This document shows, one piece after another, positions 55,187 to 64,000 of a DNA stretch of 64,000 nt. Position numbers and translations under genes: made by a program. The DNA is from Heterostelium album PN500. Lineage: Eukaryota > Evosea > Eumycetozoa > Acytosteliales > Acytosteliaceae. The stretch's first letter is position 1; each line of letters starts with the position of its first letter. Where the stretch lies: the NCBI RefSeq assembly GCF_000004825.1, contig NW_008805103.1, positions 619,941-683,940 on the forward strand, in the 5' to 3' direction. The notes beneath the pieces are model-generated. The model searched no databases. It had not been told where the DNA came from and saw only the letters and a program-made list of their open reading frames with translations.

Positions 55187-58100
55187 ATGAATATCAATAG
55201 TAATAGTAGTAGTATCAGTAATGAAAATATTGGAAATGGAAATGAATCAATTCTAACATCTGAAAATCTGTCAAACGACGACAATGATGTTGTTGATGAT
55301 TTATCAACAATCTTAAATAACAACAACGATAATAATAGTATTGATAATATTGATAATATTGATAATAATAGTATTGATAATTTTATTAATAATATGAATG
55401 ATAATGATAATTCTCTGAATATTAATAATAATAATAACAATAATAATAACGATTCAATATTACCATTATTAGTAAAACAACAACCACAAACAGAAACAAC
55501 AACACCATTGTTATCAGAAAATACTACAACATCAGCAACAACAACAGCAGTAACTACAACAACAACATCTAATGATACTTCACATCTTAGAAAGAAAGAT
55601 GGTGGGGTTAACTTGGCAGACTACCAAGAACAATCTGCTATCAATAATATAAGAGAGATTGCATCACGTCTCTCTACAGATTTTGCAAATGAAGAATTAA
55701 CACAGCCTGCCAATCTATCTCTATTTATCGGTCAACTTTTAAATCTATATGAACAATATTTAGGTAGAAACGTATGTATATAATTATATAATTAAAATAT
55801 TAAAAATATAGCAACAATTCTAATCGAATATATATATTTATTAATTTATAAAAATTTGAAATATAATAACAACAATAACAACACACAGGCATTGAACAGA
55901 CCAAAATATACAAAGTTACCATTAAAGTTATTTAAAGATTACACTTCTACTGGAAGTTTATATCATTTGTTACACATTGTAATTACATTTAAAAATACAC
56001 ACGGTTGGAAACTATCGGATATCCAATCTTCAACAACAAATTCAAAGAATATTGAATTAATTGCGTATATTGAATCAGAGTTATTAGTATGTATAAAAAT
56101 ATAATATATAATTAGAGACTAAACAATTAATTGTATTTTGTTTTAATGATGTTTCTAGAAATTAGGTATATTGAAACCACCAAAAGTATATTTGGTAGAG
56201 AATTTAAAGGATAGAATATCGTTGAAAGATATGGTGTTACGACATGGTGGTTCAGTGGTGGAGAGTGAGGACGATGCAACGCATATCATCGATTGCGACG
56301 GTCAGACTGCAGTGCCGAATGAATCGGAGGATGAGTATCTTCGTACCATCGAGCATAATAGTAACAATATGAACTTGGTGCACTTTTGGTACTATCCTGA
56401 TTCATACGATACTTGGGTGCCGTCGTCAGAGGTGGAGGGTGAAGATCCCGATCCAGAGGAACCTAGAGCAACTTGGCGTATCAATTCTCGTTGGATAACC
56501 GATTCCGATCTATTCAACGAATGGATGAATGAAATAGATTATGAAAGAGAGGATGATGATGATGAGGATATCGGTGATGATGATGATACAACAACTACAG
56601 CAACAAGTACATCATCGACAACAACAACAACAACTACATCAACAACAAATGAAAACATAACAGCAACAACTAGTACTAGTAATACTTCAACAACAAATAA
56701 CAACAACTCTACAAAGACAACTATTTTAACTGATGAAGACAATGACGATATAATGGATGAAGATGAAGATGATTTGGAGTTGAACAAGAGTGAGACACCA
56801 AGTAGATTGCCGCTGACAAGATTGTCAAAATCAAATTCTCCATTGAAAGCATCTCCAAAGCTACAGGAATCAACTATTTCAGATGATCATCTCAATGAAT
56901 CCAACAAGCGTACAATGAACACAGATAAACAACAGAATCAACAAAATTCATCATCGTCACCAGCTTTCAAGAAGCAAAAGAGAGACATTGTAGAGTCGGA
57001 CGAATCGCCTTCACCTTTGATTACAACATCGGAGTTGAAATCACCTTCATCATTGTCCAGCGGCAGCGTTAATAGATCTTTCACAGTACCAACACCACCA
57101 CCTTCAAAGCCATTGCCAAATGTTACTTCTCCTGTGGTATCAGCTCCTTACATTACAGTGAGCACACCCATCAAAGCATCGATGTCACCCTCTTCGCAAA
57201 TGGTCTACAATCCATCGACTCCACAGCCAGTTTCGGCGTCTGTGATGAAGGCTCCGCTGTCGTTCCAGATGACACCGTCTTCGAATCGACCATCGTCGCG
57301 TTCCTCCAACACCAGGAACTCTGCCTCCAAAGAAATAGCTCAGCCAACCGTAATTCCTCTGGTTGTCACCAACATCTCACACCTGCCAAACGAGGAGTAT
57401 GATGAACTTTTTAATATCTCTACATCGCCGGTCGCAACTCCACCAGGCGACCACAACGGTGTAGAGTCGTCACAACAACCAAAGTTGGAAGTGTTATGCA
57501 AGTGGTTCAATCAAGAGGAAATACACGATATCGAAGTCAATCAAATGAGTTCGTTCTTCAATGATTCCGAGCCCGGTAGAACGATGACTGTCTACAAGAA
57601 ATACAGAGATTACATGATCAACGAATATCGCACCAATCCCTACCGATATCTTTCAATGACCATGGTAGTTAGAGGATTGCAAGTTGACGCAGCTGCGCTG
57701 ATGAGAGTTCACAGTTTCCTCGAACACTGGAATCTCATCAATTACTTTACCAACCCAGAAGGCAATGTTTGTGTACCACTTCCAAACCCCACACTATCCG
57801 ATCAGATGCAACCTATCATTCAACATTATCAAGATATAGCAGTAAAAGAAAAAGAAAGTGAGCTACAACAGATCAAAGATAAACAAGAGAAGAAAGCATC
57901 AAGAAGAGCAGCTGCTAAAAAGAAGAACAATGAAGATATTATGGAGTTGGATGAACAACAACAAGAAGAAGAGAAAGAGAAGGAGAAGGATCAAGAGAAA
58001 GAAGAACAAGAACAAGAACAGTTAGATAATAATGAAAACAATGGAATGGAGATTGAAGAAGAGGATAAAGAAGAGGATAGAGAAGAGGATAAAGAAAGCG

Positions 58101-61100
58101 TCATTCATACAGCTGAACAGATTGTCAAAGAAGTAGTTGATGAAGTTTTATATCAAGTAGAAAAAGAAATTGAATCAAAGACAGATAAAGAAGAAGAAGA
58201 AGAAAAAGAAAAGATTGAAAAAGAAGAGGTAGAGGAAAAGTCAAATGAATCAGTAGACAACAGTACAATCACCACCAACAATAAGATTGATAATGAAAGT
58301 CTCAAGAATGATGATGATGAAATCATGAAGGAGATAGAGAGTAATATAGATGTAAATAATCAAATTGAAAAGGAAAATAGAGAAGGAAAAGAGCAAGATT
58401 TAGTAGAGGAAGGCGCCGTTGTTAGTAAGTCAGAGGAGTTTCTCTATAGTAATACAAATACAGCAATAGAAGAACCACAACAAGAGCAACAGCAACAACA
58501 ACAACAATCACTCAGTGTATTAGAGCCAATCAATGAAACCGAGAGTAAAGATACAGCTACAACAGATGCATCAGTTCTGGACAACATTGGTTTACAAGAG
58601 AATCAAGATTCAACAACTGCTGAAAAACAAGATAGTAGCGATAAGATAGAGACATCATTTGAGAGCGAGAAACCTGTAGTCGGCAGTAGCAATACTTCAA
58701 TCGAAGTCGATATGAATGAAACAGAGATTAAGAAGCAAGAGATTCAGAGTGATATCAACGATGTACCACCACCACCACCAACTGACATAGTTGTAGATTC
58801 AAATCCAGATACCTTAAATATTCCAAATGTTAATCCCATCGATTCAATGCCAGTCGAAACCTCCATGCCAGACACATCAGTTGACAATCAACATCCCAAT
58901 GAACCTTCTCAAGAACAACAACAGCAGCAACAACAAGGACAACAACGACAATCTAACACCATCGAAACCACTGAAATTGAATCAACCGCAATCAATACAA
59001 TTCAAGAAGAGGAAAAGAAGATTACTGAGGAGATTAATAGTAGTACAAATAATAAGATTGTTGAAGACATTATAGCTCCTGTGGAAGTTAAACAACAAGA
59101 TAGTGATGATAATAATAATGTAGATAATAGTGTTGAGAATAATAGTATTACTTTAGATCCAACTTCAACTTCAACTGAAAACATAGCAGACAACAGTAAC
59201 GTATCTGAGAGTAATAAACCAACTGATCAAACAGAGAACGTAACATCATTATACATTCCTGAAGTCGATAATAGTGTATCAACAATAACAGTCAACAAGA
59301 ATTCCGACGATATAGAAGATGAAAAAATGGAAATAGAACCAATGGACTTTGACAATTCATTCAACTCCAAGCCATCAGAAGATACCATTGAAGTTGCGCC
59401 ACCACAAACATCAACAGACTCTTCAAATCAGAAACAAGATCACCAAGTAATGGAGATTGAAGAAGCATCCGCTAGTAGTAGCAGTAGTAATAGTTCTCAG
59501 ATGAATATTCAAACTCTTGTGTCCAGTACACCAACCAACATTGTTGAATACGTTCAAGCTCAAGCTAAATCTCAAGCTCAAGAATCATCAATCCCATCAC
59601 AGGACGTAGTTCAAGTTGTTAATGACGATGAAAAGGAAGATGGCGAACTTGGATCAAGTGATCCAATTGAACCACCACAAACAAAGGTCAATTCACCATC
59701 ACCACCACCACCACCAGTAGAGCAACAACAACAACTTGCACAGGATGAGAAAGAAGATGGTGAAGTCGATGACGAAGAAGAGACAAGAAGAGAGAAGGAA
59801 AAGAGAGTTTCATTTGGTCGACATGTCGAAGAGGATGACAATGCTGAAGAGATGGTCCGTGAAAATGAATACGATGACGACAAGAGTAAAGATACTATGA
59901 TGAGCGATTCAAAAGAGATTGACGCGAAGCAAGTTGATCATGAGATGAAGGAAGTCAACAACAACGACAACAACAATCAAATGGAGAATGGCACAGATGA
60001 ATCAACTGAAATCATCATTCATCATGGTGATCATGATGAACAAATCAATGAAGAGACGAATGAAGAATCTTCTACAGCAGCAGCTAAAGACGATAAAGAA
60101 AAAGATAAAGAAAAAGAACAAGCAGCAGTAGAACAACCTGAAGTTATAATCAAACAAACATTCAATGTGTTCCCCAAGAAGAAGAATGTATTTGGACAAC
60201 CACAGCCATTGGTCATTCATAGATGCTCTCACTGCCACAAACAATGTAGTGAGCTCCGATACTTCCTTGTCAACAAACCAGTGTTTAACGAGGGATCGCA
60301 ACTGCCAAATGAAACCACCCAAATGGAGCTCTGTGTAAATTGCTATAACAATGGTGATTATCCAGTGTATTGCCAATCGTCAGACTTTACTCGTTACGAG
60401 CAGAATGTTGCTCTCGATCTTCCTGAGGAGTGGAGTGACCAAGAGATACTGAAGCTACTCGAAGGCATTGAGAGATTCGGTGATAACTGGACTGACATTG
60501 CCGAGTTTGTTACCACCAAGACACGTGAACAATGTCTACTCTACTTCCTGAGACTGCCAATCGAAGATGCCTATCTTGAAGACTGTGACAATCATCTTGT
60601 AAACAAAACCAACAACAACAACAACCTTGACAAGTCATCATCCGACGACGACGATGATGAAGACAATGAAAAAAATGTTCATGAACAACAAGATCAAGAC
60701 CTCATGGAAGTTGGTGAACGTGATCAACAAGACGAAATGGATGCAGAGATTGCAGAGTTTGAAATGATTAGCAAACCTTTGGTATCGAATGGATCTATCA
60801 ACACCTTCTCAGAGTCACAGAACCCATTGATGTCATTACTTGCTCTGCTATCGAGCACTATGAGTCCGAGCTTGGCATCTGCCGCCGCCAAAGCTGCCTT
60901 TGATTTCATTGGTGAGGAAAAGAACAATCCTAGAGATAGTTTGTTGGCATCAACCACTGAAGAAGTCATACTGACGCCACTCAACCATGAAGTATCAAAG
61001 AAAAACATTCAAGAAGCATCGAATGCAGCACTTTTAGCAGCATCAGAAAAAGCAAAGGTAAGTTTACTTTTTACAATTGTTAAATTATTGCAAACAATTA

Positions 61101-61497
61101 AAATTACTAACTTATTATTATTATTATTATGTTTATCTTATAGATATTATCAAAGATTGAAGAGAGACAAATTAAATCACTTATGTTGAAGATGATAAAT
61201 GTACAAACTAAAAAACTGGAAATGAAATTGAAATACTACACAGAGCTTGAGGATAGCATCGAGAAAGAGAGAGTATCATTGGAAAAAGCTAAACACAATC
61301 TTTTCGATAACATAGATAGACACTTGCAATCATTCTCGACAACACCCAATCCTAGTACAAGCACATCGGCCACACCAGCACCAACCACTCCTACAACAAC
61401 CTCTGTCAATTCCACACAAAATCCAACAACTACAACAACAACTACAACTTCAACTTCACCAAATGTAAATGTACCAATAACTACAACAATGGTGTAA
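55187..61497 (+). CDS. SWI3/SMARCC-type subunit of a SWI/SNF chromatin-remodelling complex
   Basis: Four exons: 55187-55771, 55889-56086, 56159-61057, 61144-61497, all phase 0, total 2011 aa. After a low-complexity Asn/Ser/Thr start, residues about 205-370 match the SMARCC N-terminal BRCT/chromo-like module (PPKVYLVENLKDRISLKDMV; LVHFWYYPDSYDTWVPSSEV). SWIRM domain at about 700-790 (LCKWFNQEEIHDIEVNQMSS, NPYRYLSMTMVVRGL). A very long acidic Glu/Asp/Gln-rich region separates it from a ZZ-like zinc finger (RCSHCHKQCSELRYF; LCVNCYNNG) and a SANT domain (EWSDQEILKLLEGIERFGDN) at about 1600-1740. The end (KIEERQIKSLMLKMINVQTK) matches the SMARCC coiled coil. These proteins form the structural core dimer of SWI/SNF nuclear complexes. 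The size, about twice the animal protein, is due to low-complexity insertions. Confidence 0.93.
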
Positions 61498-61724
61498 TAA
61501 CATTAATAATAATCAAACCAATAGAAAAACCAAATAAATTCATATCACTTGTAAAAACTATATTCACGATGACTCTGATGCTTTGATTTTTGCTTTTTCT
61601 TAACTAAAATGTTTTATATCATGCATTATCCACCAAAACCAAATTCTTTGATATGTTTTAGTTATTAAATCAATAAACTATTTAATTACTTTTTGTCTTA
61701 AAAATTACTAATTTAAATTTTATT

Positions 61725-63232
61725 TTACAAAGAATTATTACTATTAAAATTATTCTTCTCCAACTTTGAAAGATATTCTACTAATACTATATATGGTTCA
61801 ATCGCATGACTATACTTTTCTTTATATTTCAATAGTGTGCCAATTGGAATCGTCAAATTATATAACATCCATTTCAATGTGCAATTTGATTCCGCCACAA
61901 AAGCTTGTACCAAGAGTTTATCAATGTCATTTTCCATCGATTGTTTAGTGTATTCCGTTCGATTGTCCAATAGCCATTGTAATACTCGAGAATTATTATT
62001 TTTTATAGCATTGAAAAATGCTTTTTCTGTACAACCTTCTGTTCGATTTTCATGTAACCATTTTATAGCATCAAGAGAACAAGTATTATCCATTGTATCA
62101 GTAGAGAATCCAAATCTATTAGTTTCACCTTCATTCCTCTCATGTAGATATTTTATGACTTGAAGATTATCAACTCTTTCCAACACTGTGTTTGAACATC
62201 GCTCACTGGTATTCTGTTCGAACCATTCTAAAATCTCCACATGTCCTGCAAGAGCTATTTCATCCATAATGTTATCAGCTGAATATCTCTCTGTCCTATT
62301 TTCATGAAGCCATTTGACCATCGACAAATCACCATTCTGAATAGCCGATCTCCATGCTTTATCACTACATCCTTCTGTCCTATTGTCATGCAGCCATTGA
62401 ACCAAATTCCAGGTTGCCTTTATTAACAGCTTTATTCATAGCTTCAACAGTACAACCTTCACTTCTATTTTCATGCAACCATTTCACAATGTCCAATCGA
62501 TTTTTATGCACTGCAAGGTCTATTGTATTAGTAGTACACTTGAAAGTGGTATTCTCATGTAGCCATTTGAGAACTTTCATACTACCAGAAGCAGCAGCAC
62601 GATCCATGATATCTTCGCTACAAGCACAACCCAAATCGTACAATAATTTGAACATATCAAATGCATCTTCAGAATAGAGTGCAAAACAAATATATTGTGT
62701 ATTGTCCTTGTCTTTTGGTTCACCGTGTTCGGCAACCAAGTAACGAATGACATCGATTTGTTTTCCCGTTGTTGCAGAAGAAAACATTGTCGAATTCTCC
62801 AGATCCTCATATCTATTTACTAACAACCACCGGATCACCTCCAAATTACCATTATATGCTGCCTTATTAAACAGATTATCATGGTGAACATGTCTTTGAT
62901 ACGTTTGACATTCATCTGGTATATTGGCAAAGAACTGAATCTTTTCAAGGTCAGGTCGATAGCTTGATATTAACGCCGCCATAGCTTTCACAAAACAAAA
63001 TCGATAGGTTGGGAATTTGTCAATTAGAAACTGAACGACATTCATTCTTCCATGATAGGAAGCAATCGACATTAGAGTCTCCATGTAGTGCAGCGAGGAA
63101 TTGTTATGCGTCATTGACAACTCTACTCTCTCTTTCATTCTGTGTCGGTCCAGTAGATAATCCAATATTTCCAAACTACAACTTCGAATCGCACCACCAA
63201 GATTGAAAGACTTACAGTACTCTCAAAAGTGT
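61725..63232 (-). pseudogene. Broken, 5'-truncated copy of the FNN-type ankyrin gene at 52550
   Basis: Two minus-strand frames (62386-63174 and 61725-62405) together align with residues about 75-570 of the gene at 52550, at high identity: WLHDNRTEGCSDKAWRSAIQ, NTSERCSNTVLERV, KLLYDLGCACSEDIMDRAAA. They are separated by a one-base gain in a T run (A run on the plus strand) at about 62405. Upstream another frame change occurs near 63185, and homology to the 52550 gene ends at about 63232; the N-terminal 60 or so codons, including the FNN motif and start codon, are absent. It is an inverted, truncated duplicate. Confidence 0.8.
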
Positions 63233-63479
63233 ATTGATGGAAATTGTTTTTTTTTCTTTGACCATCATTAAGTAAGTGTATTTCACTTTATTATTTTTTT
63301 TTATTTCAATGATCACAATTTTACTTTACAAACAAATATGATTTATAAATACTAAGCTTGAAAGAATAACAAACATAAAAAAACAAATTACTAAAAAATA
63401 TAATGTTATATCATACCATTGATTTATTGAATAAATAAAAACAATGTATAGAAATAATTTGATTTATGTTTGTTTTAAT

Positions 63480-63823
63480 TTAGAAACCAAAATCTCCACA
63501 ACCACGACCGAATCCACCACAACCTCCACAACAACTACCACCACCAAAGACATTAACATCACCAAAAATAACATTGGTAGTTCTTCTTCTTCTACCCCAA
63601 CCGAAACATTGCTCTTGGTTGGAGGAATCAATAGATGCACTACCAGCGGATCCAGCAATGTCTGAAGAGGAACTGTTTTCCAAACCAGAGAATGAGTTAC
63701 CCAACAATGAAATTGATTCTAGAACAAATAAAATAAATAAATAAAATTATAATTCTTTTGATTAATACATATTATTAATAATTATTTATAAATATTTAAA
63801 AATAACATACTGATAAGAGTCAT
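63480..63823 (-). CDS. HssA/HssB/2C/7E-family small protein
   Basis: Two exons on the minus strand: 63811-63823 (MTLI plus one base) and 63480-63718, giving 83 aa. The tiny first exon followed by an intron right after four codons is typical of this dictyostelid family, as is the start MTLI-KSISLLGNS. A Ser-rich N-terminus is followed by a Gly/Cys-rich end (GGGSCCGGCGGFGRGCGDFG). The donor is GTATGT and the acceptor TTCTAG. Upstream on this strand is a TATAAATAC box (about 63898-63906) some 75 bp before the ATG. Related D. discoideum proteins are developmentally regulated but have no known molecular role. Confidence 0.8.
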
Positions 63824-64000
63824 TTTATTTACTAAGATAACTTGTTATTTCTATTGAATATAGAATGATTTGATACTTACAGTCTACATTGTTGATCAGT
63901 ATTTATACTTAAAGAAATATATTAAAATTAAAAATAATAAAATAAAATAAAAAAATAGAAATATGACATTGTATTTAGATTGATTACAACTTTAAATGAT

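Noticed and set aside
55183-55440. Minus-strand Leu/Ser-rich frame opposite the SMARCC start
   Set aside because: It is the antisense of Asn/Asp-repeat coding sequence.
61766-62677. Plus-strand frames over the ankyrin pseudogene
   Set aside because: They are antisense shadows; the same frames occur opposite the paralogue at 52550.
1-64000. tRNA, rRNA or CRISPR features
   Set aside because: No B-box-like GGTTCGANTCC sequence with a cloverleaf, no rRNA core sequence and no regularly spaced repeats were found by eye. A covariance search would be decisive.

Overview
The window is AT-rich eukaryotic DNA from a dictyostelid social amoeba. The intergenic DNA is very AT-rich, with poly-A/T runs and trinucleotide repeats. 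Introns are short (about 50-110 bp, GTAAGT...AG), proteins carry Asn/Gln/Ser/Thr homopolymers, and lineage-typical families are present (HssA/2C/7E, MyoJ, FNN-type ankyrin proteins, TIG/EGF membrane proteins). Coding regions are less AT-rich than I would expect for Dictyostelium discoideum, and the ankyrin expansion recalls Polysphondylium/Heterostelium-type genomes. The species is inference only.

Layout. 1-3.6 kb: no gene seen, repeat-rich. 3.65-4.8 kb (+): DUSP-domain protein. 4.98-8.38 kb (-): AP-3 delta adaptin. 9.2-9.96 kb (+): three-TM protein fused to a heavy-metal (HMA) domain, resembling bacterial MerT plus MerP. 10-11.8 kb: no intact gene, decayed coding pieces. 11.8-12.7 kb (+): CNBP/Gis2-like seven-zinc-knuckle protein with a spliced acidic tail. 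13.4-14.8 kb (-): secreted cysteine-rich EGF-like protein. 15.5-24.9 kb: ankyrin cluster (one minus, three plus genes) with a coactosin-like gene and a relic of a second coactosin copy. 25.2-32.0 kb (-): myosin J. 33.5-36.1 kb (+): ten-exon protein joining a ZZ zinc finger to an acyl-CoA synthetase. 36.6-52.0 kb (+): three tandem 17-exon genes for LRR-like/TIG/EGF/TM surface proteins; the first and third are open throughout and the middle one is broken. A pogo-like DNA transposon with an open 433-aa transposase lies between copies two and three. 52.5-54.3 kb (+): ankyrin gene. 54.5-54.8 kb: scrap of an LTR retrotransposon. 55.2-61.5 kb (+): SWI3/SMARCC subunit of a SWI/SNF-type complex. 61.7-63.2 kb (-): broken, 5'-truncated copy of the 52.5 kb ankyrin gene. 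63.5-63.8 kb (-): HssA-type small protein.

Housekeeping genes (AP-3 delta, MyoJ, SMARCC, CNBP) alternate with recently duplicated accessory families. The best leads are the ZZ-acyl-CoA synthetase fusion, the MerT/MerP-like fusion, and the tandem surface-receptor array, whose 3' halves are nearly identical while the 5' LRR-like exons have diverged. That array could be a recognition locus, but this is a hypothesis. All exon structures were read by eye from splice consensus, frame continuity and paralogue comparison; none is supported by transcripts here.
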